From assembly GCF_012726205.1 (NCBI RefSeq), contig NZ_JAASAE010000020.1:1-53793 (forward strand): a stretch of DNA of 53,793 nt. The letters are read 5' to 3'. This DNA is from Rhodococcus sp. HNM0569. GTDB taxonomy: Bacteria; Actinomycetota; Actinomycetes; Mycobacteriales; Mycobacteriaceae. Positions 21,006-30,439 of the stretch are shown piece by piece. The stretch's first letter is position 1. Each line of letters opens with the position of its first letter. A program made the position numbers and the translations under genes. The notes beneath the pieces are model-generated. The model had not been told where the DNA came from. It made no database searches and worked only from the letters and a program-made list of their open reading frames with translations.

Positions 21006-22454
21006 GTGACGAATCTTCGGCGGCGCGCGAACGGACTCGACCGGGCGGTCATGGACTACACCGCCACACTGCGCTCGCCGAGCGCCGACCGCGCACTGCG
21101 CGGGCTCAGCCGGGCGGCCGATCGCAGCGCGCTGTGGGTCGCCGTCGCGGTCGTGCTGTCGCTCGCCGGGCAGCGTCGTGCCGCGGTGCGCGGTGCGGCA
21201 TCGGTCGCCCTCTCGAGCGCCCTCGCCAACGGCGTGCTCAAACCGCTGTTCCCGCGCCGCAGGCCACCCGTGCGGACATGGCTCACACCCCACCGCGGCG
21301 TCCGTAGCCCGCGATCGTCGTCCTTCCCGTCCGGGCACTCGGCCTCGGCCGCCGCGTTCACGACCGGTGTCGCTCTCGAGTCACCGGTCGCGGGCGCCGT
21401 CGTCGCCCCGCTCGCCGTCGCCGTCGCGTACTCGCGCGTGCACAACGGCGTCCACTGGCCAAGCGACGTCGTAGCAGGCACGGCACTCGGCACCGGCGTC
21501 GCCCTCGCCACACGACGCTGGTGGGCGGTGCGTGTCGACGAGCCCGCGGAACCCGGAGCGGCTCGGTCCGCTCCCGCGCTCGCCGACGGTGCCGGGCTCG
21601 CTGTGTTCGCGAACAACGACGCAGGCAGCGAGAACGACCTCCTCGACCGTCTCGAGGAGGTACTGCCCGGCTCCTCGATCCGCTACCTCGACACCGATAC
21701 CGACTTCGCCGAGCAGATCGACCGTGTCGTGGGCCGCGACGCACCACGCGCGCTCGGAGTGTGCGGAGGCGACGGGACGGTCGGGGCGGTCGCCGACGCC
21801 GCGGTGCGTCACGGCCTTCCGCTCGCCGTCTTTCCCGGCGGCACACTCAACCACTTCGCGCGGGACGTCGGCGCCGACGCTCTCGACGACACGCTCGACG
21901 CGCTCCGTGCAGGTCGAGCGGTCGCCGTCGACCGCGCCCGCATCGACACCGATACGACACCGCAGGCACCCTTCGTCAACACCGCGAGCCTGGGCGGCTA
22001 TCCGGACGCGGTCCGGATGCGGGAGAAGTGGGAGACGCGGACGGGCAAATGGCCGGCCGCGGCATGGGCGATGATCCGCGTGCTCGCCGACGCGGAACCC
22101 TTGCACGTCACGATCGACGGCGAACCGATGCGGATCTGGATGCTGTTCGTCGGTAACGGCACCTACTCCCCCGGCGACCAGGTGCCGATGTCGCGGCCGT
22201 CGCTCGCGGGCGGGTATCTGGACGTGCGCTATCTGCGCGCCGACCGAACGGCGTCCCGGTCGCGGCTGCTGTTCGCTGCCGCGACCGGGACGCTGGGGCG
22301 ATCACGTGTGTACCACCGCGGTCTGGTACCCGAACTGGACGTGCGTGTGGCCGGTGCGCCCGTCGCGCTGGCCACCGACGGCGAGGTGGTGGGCGACGCG
22401 TCGCGATTCGTCTTCCGCAGCGAGCCGGGCGCACTGACCGTCTACCGATCCTGA
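21006..22454 (+). CDS. PAP2 phosphatase-diacylglycerol kinase fusion (bifunctional lipid enzyme)
   Basis: A 482-residue two-domain protein. The N-terminal half is a PAP2 phosphatase with KPLFPRRRPP, SFPSGHSASAAAF and YSRVHNGVHWPSDVVAG, the three usual signatures. From about residue 200 it is a diacylglycerol-kinase/NAD-kinase-like domain with VCGGDGTVGAVAD, FPGGTLNHFARD and the C-terminal ATDGEVVGDA. It could move phosphate on or off a lipid at the membrane; the direction and lipid are unknown. It lies on the plus strand, against pafA and prcA on both sides, so it interrupts the Pup-proteasome block. Translation starts at GTG 21006. A TACGCT hexamer six bases upstream suggests a leaderless message; this is uncertain. 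Confidence 0.9.
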   Translation: MTNLRRRANGLDRAVMDYTATLRSPSADRALRGLSRAADRSALWVAVAVVLSLAGQRRAAVRGAASVALSSALANGVLKPLFPRRRPPVRTWLTPHRGVRSPRSSSFPSGHSASAAAFTTGVALESPVAGAVVAPLAVAVAYSRVHNGVHWPSDVVAGTALGTGVALATRRWWAVRVDEPAEPGAARSAPALADGAGLAVFANNDAGSENDLLDRLEEVLPGSSIRYLDTDTDFAEQIDRVVGRDAPRALGVCGGDGTVGAVADAAVRHGLPLAVFPGGTLNHFARDVGADALDDTLDALRAGRAVAVDRARIDTDTTPQAPFVNTASLGGYPDAVRMREKWETRTGKWPAAAWAMIRVLADAEPLHVTIDGEPMRIWMLFVGNGTYSPGDQVPMSRPSLAGGYLDVRYLRADRTASRSRLLFAAATGTLGRSRVYHRGLVPELDVRVAGAPVALATDGEVVGDASRFVFRSEPGALTVYRS

Positions 22455-22477
22455 GGCGCGCGATCGTCACCGCGCCT
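22454..22477. terminator. Weak hairpin between PAP2-kinase gene and prcA
   Basis: Seven-base arms AGGCGCG (22454-22460) and CGCGCCT (22471-22477) with a ten-base loop lie between the convergent lipid enzyme gene and prcA. The stem is short, so this is only a possible terminator. Confidence 0.35.
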
Positions 22478-22486
22478 GCAAGGTGG

Positions 22487-23245
22487 TCACTCCTCCGGCG
22501 ATGCGGAGCCCGAGCCACCCGATCCCGCCGCACCCGAAGATCCGTCGACACCGTCGGGCAACAACTCGGCGATCCGCGCCGATCCGATGCGCCGGAACGC
22601 CCGCCGCGACCGGTTCTGGTCGAGCACCGCGACCTCGAGCGCGTCGAGCGGACGGACGTCGCCGTCTCCGTTGCTGCGTTGCAACGCACGCACGGCGATG
22701 GCGAGCGCGTCACGCAACTCGAGGCCGGGTGCGAAGGACTCCTTCATGGCCGCCACGATGGGATCGGTGCTGCCGCCCATGACGACGAAGTCGCGTTCGT
22801 CGACGATCGACCCGTCGTAGGTGATGCGGTAGAGCTGACGATGCGGATCGGACCCGTATCGGCCGACTTCCGCGACGCAGATCTCCACCTCGTAGGGCTT
22901 CGGCTGCTCGGTGAAGATCGTGCCGAGTGTCTGCGCGTACGCGTTCGCGAGCGAGCGGCCCGTGACGTCGCGGCGATCGTACGAGTAGCCCCGCATGTCC
23001 GCGTGCACGATGCCCGCACGACGCAGATTCTCGAACTCGTTGTACTTGCCGACGGCCGCGAAGCCCAGCCGGTCGTACAACTCGGAGATCTTGTGCAGTG
23101 CCGTCGACGGATTCTCCGCAACGAACAGGACACCGTCGCGGTACGTGAGCACGACGACGCTGCGTCCACGCGAGATGCCCTTGCGCGCCAACTCGGATCG
23201 GTCGCGCATGATCTGCTCGGCCGACGCGTAGTACGGCATGGTCAT
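22487..23245 (-). CDS. prcA: 20S proteasome alpha subunit
   Basis: A 252-residue alpha-type subunit, forming the outer seven-membered rings of the core particle and the gate that binds ARC. Typical regions are [20 protein letters not shown] (N-terminal gating helix), [21 protein letters not shown], and [18 protein letters not shown] with [20 protein letters not shown]. It is not proteolytically active itself. The ATG at 23245 overlaps the prcB stop by four bases (ATGA), so alpha and beta are made in step. A second Met two residues later is an alternative start. The C-terminus is Gly/Ser-rich as in relatives. Confidence 0.96.
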   Translation of the reverse strand: MTMPYYASAEQIMRDRSELARKGISRGRSVVVLTYRDGVLFVAENPSTALHKISELYDRLGFAAVGKYNEFENLRRAGIVHADMRGYSYDRRDVTGRSLANAYAQTLGTIFTEQPKPYEVEICVAEVGRYGSDPHRQLYRITYDGSIVDERDFVVMGGSTDPIVAAMKESFAPGLELRDALAIAVRALQRSNGDGDVRPLDALEVAVLDQNRSRRAFRRIGSARIAELLPDGVDGSSGAAGSGGSGSASPEE

Positions 23246-24117
23246 CGCGGATCCCCCTCCCTCTCGGTACGCGCGGTCACCACGGTCCGCGCGATGTCGG
23301 ACATCCGCTGTGCCGGAACGGCGACCGCACCGTCGGCATCGATCGTGATCGCCGTCGGATAGATGCCGCGGGTGAGGTCGGGACCGCCGGTCGCCGAGTC
23401 GTCGTCGGCGGCGTCGTAGAGCGACTCGACGGCCGCCCGCAGTGCCGCGTCCTGATCGCCGTCGGGATCGTAGAGTTTCTTGAGCGACGACTTCGCGAAC
23501 AGCGAACCCGACCCGACCGCGTAGTAGCCGGCGCGTTCCTCGTAGCGCCCGCCTGCCATGTCGTACGACACGATGCGCCCGGCGTGTTCGCCCTCGCGCG
23601 CGTCGATGTCGTAGCCGACGAGCAGCGGTACGACCGCGAGGCCCTGCATCGCGGCGCCGAGGTTGCCGCGCACCATCGAGGCGAGGCGGTTGGCCTTGCC
23701 GTCGAACGTGAGCTGGACGCCCTCGATCTTCTCGTAGTGTTCGAGTTCGACCGCGAACAGCTTCACGAGCTCGATCGCGACGCCTGCGGTGCCCGCGATG
23801 CCGGTCGCCGAGTAGTCGTCGGTGACGTACACCTTGTCCATGTCGCGGTTGGCGATGAGGTTGCCCTGCGTGGCCCGCCGGTCGCCCGCGATGAGGACGC
23901 CGCCGCGGTAGGTGAGCGCGACGATCGTGGTGCCGTGCGGAGCGATGTCGCCGCCGTCCATGGCGTCTCCCCTTCCCACGATCGAGGATCGACTACGGTT
24001 GCCCGGCAGCATGTCGGGCGCGTAGGCGCGCAGGTATTCGGCGAACGACGACAGCTGCGCACCCCCTCCCGCGTGGATTCCCCCGTCGATGCGTAGTCCG
24101 GGCAGCTCCGCCGTCAC
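23242..24117 (-). CDS. prcB: 20S proteasome beta subunit (with propeptide)
   Basis: A 291-residue precursor. The propeptide of about 62 residues ends at ...APHG and the mature chain starts with Thr63 ([20 protein letters not shown]), the N-terminal nucleophile; Lys and Asp partners are in the conserved [20 protein letters not shown] stretch. Propeptide length is close to the 59 and 65 residues of the two classical Rhodococcus beta subunits. Self-cleavage occurs on assembly of the double ring. Translation starts at GTG 24117 which overlaps the pup stop (GTGA), and the stop overlaps prcA. Only one beta gene is present here. Confidence 0.96.
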   Translation of the reverse strand: MTAELPGLRIDGGIHAGGGAQLSSFAEYLRAYAPDMLPGNRSRSSIVGRGDAMDGGDIAPHGTTIVALTYRGGVLIAGDRRATQGNLIANRDMDKVYVTDDYSATGIAGTAGVAIELVKLFAVELEHYEKIEGVQLTFDGKANRLASMVRGNLGAAMQGLAVVPLLVGYDIDAREGEHAGRIVSYDMAGGRYEERAGYYAVGSGSLFAKSSLKKLYDPDGDQDAALRAAVESLYDAADDDSATGGPDLTRGIYPTAITIDADGAVAVPAQRMSDIARTVVTARTEREGDPR

Positions 24118-24305
24118 TGGCCGCCCTTCTGAACGTAGGCGCGCACGAAGTCCTCGGCGTTCTCTTCGAGGACGTCGTCGATCTCGTCGAGCAAGTCGTC
24201 GGTGTCTTCGGCGAGCTTCTCGCGGCGTTCCTGACCGGCAGCGCCGTCACCGACCTGATCGTCGTCGTCTCCGCCGCCCGGGCGTGTGGTCTGCTCCTGA
24301 GCCAT
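24114..24305 (-). CDS. pup: Prokaryotic ubiquitin-like protein Pup
   Basis: A 63-residue, strongly acidic, intrinsically disordered tag. The C-terminal half ([20 protein letters not shown]) is the helix that docks on the ARC coiled coil, and the protein ends YVQKGGQ. The final Gln must be deamidated to Glu by Dop before PafA can attach it to lysines. It is the first gene of the pup-prcB-prcA operon. ATG 24305 is set by GAGGAGG eight bases upstream; in-frame codons before it are not conserved. The 195-base gap to dop upstream probably holds the operon promoter. Confidence 0.97.
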   Translation of the reverse strand: MAQEQTTRPGGGDDDDQVGDGAAGQERREKLAEDTDDLLDEIDDVLEENAEDFVRAYVQKGGQ

Positions 24306-24500
24306 GTGACCGACCTCCTCGTTCACGGGAGCCCGCGGCGTGCACATGCGGCGCCGCACGGTCTTCCCTCGCTACGCGTCCGAGACGAGTGGGCACCGCA
24401 GCACCTGCTCGCTGCTCGGACCCTCACCCTACCGAGGTGACGTCGGTTACGGGCGACGACGAGCCCGCATGTTCGCCGTCGGCACAATCGTGGGTCTCGT

Positions 24501-26000
24501 TCAGTTGGTGAGTGAATCGACCAGTTCTGCGGCGGACTCCGCTTCCTCGATCAACCGGCCCACATGAGCTTTGCTGCCGCGCAGCGGCTCGAGCGTGGGA
24601 ATCCGGACGAGCGAGTCGCCACCGAGGTCGAAGATGACCGAGTCCCAGCTGGCCGCGGCGATGTCCGCGCCGAACTTGCGCAGAGCCTCGCCGCGGAAGT
24701 AGGCACGGGTGTCCGCGGGCGGGGTCGTGACCGCGTCGAGCACCTGCTGTTCGGACACCAGCCGCTCCATCGAACCGCGCGCGACGAGCCGGTTGTACAG
24801 GCCCTTGTCGAGTCGGACGTCCGAGTACTGCAGGTCGATCATGTGCAGCTTCGGCGCCGCCCAGCCGAGGCTCTCGCGGTTGCGGTAGCCCTCCAGCAAG
24901 CGCAACTTCGCGGGCCAGTCGAGCAGGTGCGCGCACTCCATCGGATCGCGCTCGAGCAGGTCGAGGACCGTGGCCCACTTGTCGAGGAGATCGGTGACGC
25001 GTGGGTCGTCGTCGCCTCGCGCGGTGACGAATTTGTCGACCCGGTCGAGGTATTCGCGCTGCAGCGCGAGCCCCGTGAGCTCGCGGCCGTCGGCGAGCGC
25101 GACGGTCGCCCGCAGCGTCGGATCGTGGCTGATGTGGTGGACCGCGGTGACCGGCCTGGCAAGCTGCAGATCCGTCAGGTCGACGCCGGCCTCGATCAGA
25201 TCGAGCACGAGCGCGGTGGTGCCGACCTTGAGATAGGTTGCGGTCTCGGCCAGGTTGGCGTCGCCCACGATGACGTGCAGGCGCCGGTACTTGTCGGCAT
25301 CGGCGTGCGGCTCGTCGCGCGTGTTGATGATGCCGCGTTTGAGCGTCGTCTCGAGTCCGACCTCGACCTCGATGTAGTCGGCACGCTGCGACAGCTGGAA
25401 GCCCGGCTCGTCTCCCGACTGCCCGATCCCGACCCTGCCGGACCCACAGATCACCTGTCTCGACGCGAAGAACGGCGTGAGGCCGGTGATCACGTCGGTG
25501 AACGGCGTGTCCCGCGACATGAGGTAGTTCTCGTGTGTGCCGTACGACGCGCCTTTGCCGTCGACGTTGTTCTTGTACAACTGAAGTCGCGGTGCGCCCG
25601 GCACACTCGAGGCGTGACGCGCCGCCGCCTCCATGACGCGCTCGCCCGCCTTGTCCCAGATGACGGCGTCGAGCGGATCTGTGACCTCGGGAGCCGAGTA
25701 CTCCGGGTGCGCGTGGTCGACGTACAGCCGAGCACCGTTGGTGAGGATCATGTTTGCCGCGCCCACCTCGTCGGCGTCGATGACCGGCGCGGGCCCGTTC
25801 AGCCGACCCAGATCGAATCCGCGCGCGTCGCGCAGCGGCGACTCCACCTCGTAGTCCCATCGCGTGCGCTTCGCACGCGGCACACCCGCGGCCGCCGCGT
25901 ACGCGAGCACGGCCTGCGTGGAGGTGAGGATCGGATTCGCCGACGGCTCCCCCGGAGAGGAGATGCCGTATTCGACCTCGACACCGATGATCCGCTTCAT
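24501..26000 (-). CDS. dop: Pup deamidase / depupylase Dop
   Basis: A 499-residue PafA paralogue that deamidates Pup-GGQ and removes Pup from substrates. It begins [20 protein letters not shown] with the EVEYG motif; the stretch after about residue 38 ([26 protein letters not shown]) contains the Dop-specific loop region absent from PafA. Shared features are [37 protein letters not shown] and [19 protein letters not shown]. It is upstream of pup on the same strand with 195 bases between, and divergent from the HEAT-repeat gene. The ATG at 26000 agrees with the family start. Confidence 0.97.
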   Translation of the reverse strand: MKRIIGVEVEYGISSPGEPSANPILTSTQAVLAYAAAAGVPRAKRTRWDYEVESPLRDARGFDLGRLNGPAPVIDADEVGAANMILTNGARLYVDHAHPEYSAPEVTDPLDAVIWDKAGERVMEAAARHASSVPGAPRLQLYKNNVDGKGASYGTHENYLMSRDTPFTDVITGLTPFFASRQVICGSGRVGIGQSGDEPGFQLSQRADYIEVEVGLETTLKRGIINTRDEPHADADKYRRLHVIVGDANLAETATYLKVGTTALVLDLIEAGVDLTDLQLARPVTAVHHISHDPTLRATVALADGRELTGLALQREYLDRVDKFVTARGDDDPRVTDLLDKWATVLDLLERDPMECAHLLDWPAKLRLLEGYRNRESLGWAAPKLHMIDLQYSDVRLDKGLYNRLVARGSMERLVSEQQVLDAVTTPPADTRAYFRGEALRKFGADIAAASWDSVIFDLGGDSLVRIPTLEPLRGSKAHVGRLIEEAESAAELVDSLTN

Positions 26001-26161
26001 GCCCCGAGCCTATGCGATCACGTTCACGTGAGCGGTGCACCCTGCCGACGCGCCTGCGAAGTCCCCGCCCGACTCGCGCGTGTGCACGACTTGACCCTGA
26101 CACAGTGAGAAGGTGTCGGATGGTCGACAGCCGGATGATCGAAAAAGGGGAGGTGGTTGCC

Positions 26162-26818
26162 GTGACCACGACCGAACTCGTCGACGCCCTGTCCGCCGCT
26201 CGCGCATCCGATCGCCTGCGCGCCGCCCTCGAGGTCGGCACCGGGGCCGACCCCCGAGCCGCCGAGGCTCTCGTCGCGCGCTGCGCCGTCGAACCGGACT
26301 TCTTCGTCCGCGACATGCTCACCTGGGCCTTGTGCCGTCTACCGGTCGACTCCGTGGTGCCCCGTCTGGTCACCGAGCTTGCGTCCGGGTGCACGCAGGC
26401 ACGAGCACAAGCACTGCACACACTCTCGAAGATCGGTGACGGCAGCGCATGGCCCGCGGTGGCCGAGGCGGTGCACGATGCCGACGACGACGTCGCCCGC
26501 AGTGCGTGGCGTGCCGCGGTCGCGCTCGTACCGCCCGGTGAGGATGCCGCTCTCGCAACCGACCTGGCAGCCGAACTCGGCCGCGGCGACCGGGACCTGC
26601 AGCTCAGTCTCAGTCGCGCGCTCGTGACACTCGGCGAGTCGATACTGCCTGCTCTCGACACCGCCGCGACGAGCGTCGACGCGGCCGTCCGCGCGCACGC
26701 GGACGCGACCCGAGCGCTGTCGGCCGATCCCGACAGCGGTTTCGCACTCTCGCTCGAGGTAGCCAAGCGCGTCGCGGTCGCCGGGTCCGACGAGGAGCAG
26801 ACCGGTGCCGACCGGTGA
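26162..26818 (+). CDS. HEAT-repeat protein
   Basis: A 218-residue all-helical protein with HEAT-like repeats, for example DFFVRDMLTWALCRLPVDSVVPRLVTEL, ARAQALHTLSKIGDGSAWPAV and VARSAWRAAVALVPPGEDAALA. Such scaffolds bind protein or nucleic acid; no enzyme motif is visible. GTG at 26162 is chosen because the strong ribosome site GGGGAGG is eight bases upstream; two earlier in-frame ATGs are less well placed. Only six bases separate it from the MerR-HEAT gene, so the two are cotranscribed and probably act together. It is divergent from dop. No function is known to me for this pair. Confidence 0.82.
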   Translation: MTTTELVDALSAARASDRLRAALEVGTGADPRAAEALVARCAVEPDFFVRDMLTWALCRLPVDSVVPRLVTELASGCTQARAQALHTLSKIGDGSAWPAVAEAVHDADDDVARSAWRAAVALVPPGEDAALATDLAAELGRGDRDLQLSLSRALVTLGESILPALDTAATSVDAAVRAHADATRALSADPDSGFALSLEVAKRVAVAGSDEEQTGADR

Positions 26819-26824
26819 GTCCCC

Positions 26825-27850
26825 GTGCTGATCGGTGAGGTCGCGCGCCGCTCCGGGGTGAGTGCGCGCATGTTGCGGCACTACGACGCGCTCGGCCTGG
26901 TGGCACCCACCGGTCGCACGTCGGGCGGCTATCGCGAGTACTCGACCGACGACCTTCGGCGGCTGTTCCACGTCGAGAGCCTGCGCACCCTCGGCCTGTC
27001 CCTCGACGAGGTCAAGCGGGCTCTCGACGAACCGGCGTTCGCGCCTGTCGATCTCGTGGACGAACTGATCACCCACACGCGACGGCGCATCGCGGCCGAA
27101 GCCGAATTGCTCACGCGGCTCGAGCATGTCGCCGCAGCCGCTCCCGCCGGCTGGAGGGACACGCTGGGCATCGTGACCTTGCTGCAGGAATTGGGATCGG
27201 AGTCGGCGGCACGTCGTCAGCAGGCGGTCCTGTCCCGCGATCGCTCGGCGTCGCTGCCCGTCGACGCCTTGGCCGAAGCGGCCCTGACCGAGGACGACCT
27301 CAACGTCCTGGGCGCGCTGCGCTGGGCGCTCGCCCGCGCCGATGGACGCGGCTTGGAGGTGCTGGCCGCCGGCTTGGACTCGTCCGACGCCGACGTCCGC
27401 CGCCGGGCGACCGCCGCGATCGCGGCCGTAGATTCGGCGCAGGCACGCGAGTTGCTCACGCGGGCTCTCGACGACGTCGACATGTCGGTGCGTACGCGCG
27501 CCGCACTCGCCCTCGGCTCACGCGGCAGCGCGCACGCGGTGCCCGTCCTCGTCGCCATGATCGTGGAGGGACACCTCGACGTCGAGGCAGCCGAGGTGCT
27601 GGGGGTGCTGACGGCGAACGACGCACCGGGCGACCGTGCGACCGAGGCCTTCGAACTCGTCCTCGACAATGGGGCCGAGACCTCCGTCCGGCTGCGTATC
27701 GCGCAGGCGCTCGCGGAGATCCCCGGACCGCAGGCGCTCGCTGTCCTCACCCGGCTCGCGCGCGACTCGGACCGCACGGTGGCAGCCACCGCCGCCGCGA
27801 TCTCGGCGGCCCGCGCGCGAAAGTCCGGCGTCGACCGCCCGCAGGAATGA
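26825..27850 (+). CDS. MerR-family regulator fused to HEAT repeats
   Basis: A 341-residue protein. Residues 1-70 are a MerR winged helix (LIGEVARRSGVSARMLRHYDALGLV, then GYREYSTDDLRRLF) followed by a dimerisation helix to about residue 105. The rest, where MerR proteins normally carry a ligand or metal domain, is HEAT repeats (LEVLAAGLDSSDADVRRRATAAIA, ARELLTRALDDVDMSVRTRAALAL, AVPVLVAMIVEGHLDVEAAEVL). No metal-binding cysteines are present. GTG 26825 starts six bases after the HEAT gene. Its stop overlaps the NUDIX gene start (ATGA). The likely role is a promoter-bound regulator whose effector is a protein partner, possibly the neighbouring HEAT protein; this is inference. Confidence 0.85.
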   Translation: MLIGEVARRSGVSARMLRHYDALGLVAPTGRTSGGYREYSTDDLRRLFHVESLRTLGLSLDEVKRALDEPAFAPVDLVDELITHTRRRIAAEAELLTRLEHVAAAAPAGWRDTLGIVTLLQELGSESAARRQQAVLSRDRSASLPVDALAEAALTEDDLNVLGALRWALARADGRGLEVLAAGLDSSDADVRRRATAAIAAVDSAQARELLTRALDDVDMSVRTRAALALGSRGSAHAVPVLVAMIVEGHLDVEAAEVLGVLTANDAPGDRATEAFELVLDNGAETSVRLRIAQALAEIPGPQALAVLTRLARDSDRTVAATAAAISAARARKSGVDRPQE

Positions 27851-28386
27851 ACGCGCCGACGCGGTGCGAAGATGGCGTCATGGACGAAGTGGTCGCCGTG
27901 TACGACGCGCGCGGTACGCAGATCGGTACGGCTGCGCGCGAGCGGGTCTACGCGGAAGGCCTGTGGCACGCGAGTTCCGGAGTGCTCGTCCGCTCACTCG
28001 ACGGCGAGCGGGTGTACGTGCACCGCCGCACCGCGACGAAATCGGTGTTCCCCGGCATGCACGACTGTCTCGCGGGCGGCGTCGTCGATCCCGGCGAGAG
28101 CCCCGAGGACACCGCGCGCCGGGAGCTCGCGGAAGAACTCGGCGTCACCGGCACCGAGATCCTGCCGCTCGCACACACCGCGTGGGAGGGCACGTCGAAC
28201 GGGCGGACCCTCCGCGTGCACCTGTTCGCATACGAAACTCGTTGGGACGGACCGATAGTGCACCAGCCCACCGAGATCGAGGACGGGTGGTGGTGGACCA
28301 CGCGCGAGCTGCGCGAGCACCTCGCGGATCCGCAATGGCCGTTCGCACCGGACTCACGCGCATTGTGGGACGCCTCGGGAATGTGA
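27847..28386 (+). CDS. NUDIX hydrolase
   Basis: A 179-residue NUDIX enzyme of the YfcD-like cytosolic type, hydrolysing nucleoside diphosphate-linked compounds with Mg. The NUDIX box is complete: GGVVDPGESPEDTARRELAE followed by ELGVTG, giving the expected Gx5Ex7REUXEExGU spacing. After it comes DGWWWTTRELREHL near the C-terminus. The ATG at 27847 overlaps the MerR-HEAT stop (ATGA), but MDEVVAVYDARG from ATG 27880 resembles the usual family start and is an alternative. The substrate is unknown. It ends before a strong hairpin shared with arc. Confidence 0.9.
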   Translation: MNAPTRCEDGVMDEVVAVYDARGTQIGTAARERVYAEGLWHASSGVLVRSLDGERVYVHRRTATKSVFPGMHDCLAGGVVDPGESPEDTARRELAEELGVTGTEILPLAHTAWEGTSNGRTLRVHLFAYETRWDGPIVHQPTEIEDGWWWTTRELREHLADPQWPFAPDSRALWDASGM

Positions 28387-28416
28387 ACGCCGAGTCGTCG
28401 AGAGACAGACCCGGAA

Positions 28417-28461
28417 ACACCGAACGGTGTGCGGGACGGCGTCCCGCACACCGTTCGGTGT
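28417..28461. terminator. Strong bidirectional hairpin terminator
   Basis: Perfect 21-bp arms at 28417-28437 and 28441-28461 with a three-base GGC loop lie between the convergent NUDIX and arc genes. The stem is very stable; no T tract follows, which is common in actinobacteria. It should stop transcription from both directions. Confidence 0.9.
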
Positions 28462-28486
28462 CGTGCTCGACAGGCGTGGTGGTGGT

Positions 28487-30259
28487 CTACAGGTACTGAC
28501 CGGTGTTGGATTCGGTGTCGATCGCGCGCGACGCGCTCGCGTTCTTGCCGGTGACGAGCGTACGGATGTAGACGATCCGCTCGCCCTTCTTACCCGAGAT
28601 CCGCGCCCAGTCGTCCGGATTGGTGGTGTTGGGCAGGTCCTCGTTCTCGGCGAACTCGTCGACGATCGAATCGAACAGATGCTGCACCCGCAGGCCCGGA
28701 GCACCCGTGTCGAGGACCGACTTGATCGCATACTTCTTGGCCCGGTCGACGATGTTCTGGATCATCGCGCCCGAGTTGAAGTCCTTGAAGTACAACACTT
28801 CCTTGTCGCCGTTCGCATAGGTGACCTCGAGGAAGCGGTTTTCCTCGCTCTCCGCGTACATGCGCGCGACGACCCGGTCGATCATCGCCTTGACACACAG
28901 CGAGCGGTCGCCACCGAACTCGGCGATGTCGTCGGCGTGCACCGGCAACGAATCGGTCAGGTACTTCGAGAAGATGTCCTGCGCCGACTCGGCGTCGGGG
29001 CGCTCGATCTTGATCTTCACGTCCAACCTGCCGGGACGGAGGATCGCAGGATCGATCATGTCCTCACGGTTGGACGCGCCGATCACGATGACGTTCTCGA
29101 GCCCCTCGACGCCGTCGATCTCCGCGAGCAGCTGCGGCACCACCGTGGTCTCGACGTCGGACGACACCCCCGATCCGCGGGTGCGGAAGATCGAATCCAT
29201 CTCGTCGAAGAACACGATCACCGGGGTACCTTCGGACGCCTTCTCGCGGGCGCGCTGGAAGATCAGCCGGATGTGCCGCTCGGTCTCGCCGACGAACTTG
29301 TTCAGCAGCTCGGGGCCCTTGATGTTGAGGAAGAACGATTTCGCTTCGCGCGTGTCCTCGCCGCGCGCTTCGGCGATCTTCTTCGCGAGCGAGTTCGCGA
29401 CGGCCTTCGCGATCAGCGTCTTGCCGCACCCGGGCGGGCCGTACAGCAGGACACCCTTGGGCGGGCGCAGCGCGTACTCGTGGAACAGGTCCTTGTGCAG
29501 GAACGGCAACTCGACCGCGTCCCGGATCTGCTCGATCTGCCGGCCCAGGCCGCCGATGTCCTCGTAGCCGACGTCCGGCACCTCCTCGAGGACGAGGTCC
29601 TCGACCTCGGCCTTGGGGATGCGTTCGAATGCGAAACCCGCCTTCGCGTCGACGAGCAGCGAGTCACCCGGCCGCAGGCGGCGGCCCGAGTCCTCCTCGA
29701 GGCTCGTGTCCTCGGACAGCGCCTCGGCGTGGCCCGCCGCGAGGGGCTGGGACAGCCACACGATGCGCTCTTCGTCCGCGTGCCCGACGACGAGGGCGCG
29801 CAGCCCGTCGTCGAGGACCTCGCGCAGCGTGCTGATCTCGCCGGTACGTTCGAAGCCGCCCGATTCGACGATCGTGAGCGCCTCGTTGAGCCGCACGGTC
29901 TGCCCGAGTTCCATCGCCGCCGCGTCGACATTCGGCGAGCACGCGAGCCGCATCTTGCGACCCGAGGTGAACACGTCCACCGTGTCGTCGTCGTGCACCG
30001 TGAGCAGCACGCCGTAGCCGCTGGGTGGTTGACCGAGACGATCGACCTCTTCGCGCAGCGCGACCAGTTGCTGACGCGCTTCCTTGAGCGTGTCCATGAG
30101 TTTGGTGTTGCGGATCGTGAGGGAATCGACACGCGATTCGAGCTCACGGACCTCTTCGGGTGACTCCGCAAGTTGTCGTCGGAGAGCAAGCGTTTCTGCA
30201 CGCAACGCCTCGAGCTCTCTTGCTGCTGCCACGGGATCCGGATTCTCTGTCGAGCTCAT
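28487..30259 (-). CDS. arc: Proteasome-activating AAA ATPase ARC/Mpa
   Basis: A 590-residue hexameric unfoldase that feeds pupylated proteins into PrcAB. The N-terminal coiled coil (residues about 10-60, [20 protein letters not shown]) binds Pup. Two OB domains follow, then the AAA module with Walker A ([14 protein letters not shown]), Walker B ([12 protein letters not shown]) and arginine-finger region. It ends GQYL, the penultimate-Tyr motif that docks into the alpha ring. ATG 30259 is set by GGGAGGAG upstream; an earlier Met adds ten unconserved residues. It is separated from dop-pup-prcBA by the HEAT/NUDIX genes, as Mpa is separated by Rv2113-Rv2114 in M. tuberculosis. Named arc in Rhodococcus, mpa in mycobacteria. 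Confidence 0.97.
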   Translation of the reverse strand: MSSTENPDPVAAARELEALRAETLALRRQLAESPEEVRELESRVDSLTIRNTKLMDTLKEARQQLVALREEVDRLGQPPSGYGVLLTVHDDDTVDVFTSGRKMRLACSPNVDAAAMELGQTVRLNEALTIVESGGFERTGEISTLREVLDDGLRALVVGHADEERIVWLSQPLAAGHAEALSEDTSLEEDSGRRLRPGDSLLVDAKAGFAFERIPKAEVEDLVLEEVPDVGYEDIGGLGRQIEQIRDAVELPFLHKDLFHEYALRPPKGVLLYGPPGCGKTLIAKAVANSLAKKIAEARGEDTREAKSFFLNIKGPELLNKFVGETERHIRLIFQRAREKASEGTPVIVFFDEMDSIFRTRGSGVSSDVETTVVPQLLAEIDGVEGLENVIVIGASNREDMIDPAILRPGRLDVKIKIERPDAESAQDIFSKYLTDSLPVHADDIAEFGGDRSLCVKAMIDRVVARMYAESEENRFLEVTYANGDKEVLYFKDFNSGAMIQNIVDRAKKYAIKSVLDTGAPGLRVQHLFDSIVDEFAENEDLPNTTNPDDWARISGKKGERIVYIRTLVTGKNASASRAIDTESNTGQYL

Positions 30260-30377
30260 GTGCGTCTCCTCCCAGTGAAGATCTATCAACGCTACCGGCC
30301 CGGTGACGGATGTGCCGCTTCGACACGAGATTCCGTCGATTCGGGCGGCCGCGACACTACCCAGACGCCGACCTCGA

Positions 30378-30396
30378 TTATGTTAGCCTCACCTAT
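30378..30396 (+). promoter_or_regulatory. IdeR/DtxR-type iron box overlapping a -10 element
   Basis: The 19-base TTATGTTAGCCTCACCTAT matches the IdeR consensus (TTAGGTTAGSCTWACCTAA) at 16 of 19 positions. It covers TATGTT at 30379-30384, a possible -10 hexamer, so binding of an iron-loaded IdeR-like repressor would block transcription of the lipoprotein gene, whose GTG lies 44 bases downstream. Match and position are seen; control by iron is inferred. Confidence 0.65.
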
Positions 30397-30439
30397 GCAG
30401 GGCACGTTCCCCGTGCTCGGAGCGAGAAAGGCAACTTCC

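Noticed and set aside
21006-22454. Two separate genes, one PAP2 and one kinase
   Set aside because: The frame is continuous through both domains with no internal stop or second ribosome site at the linker, so a fusion is the simpler reading.
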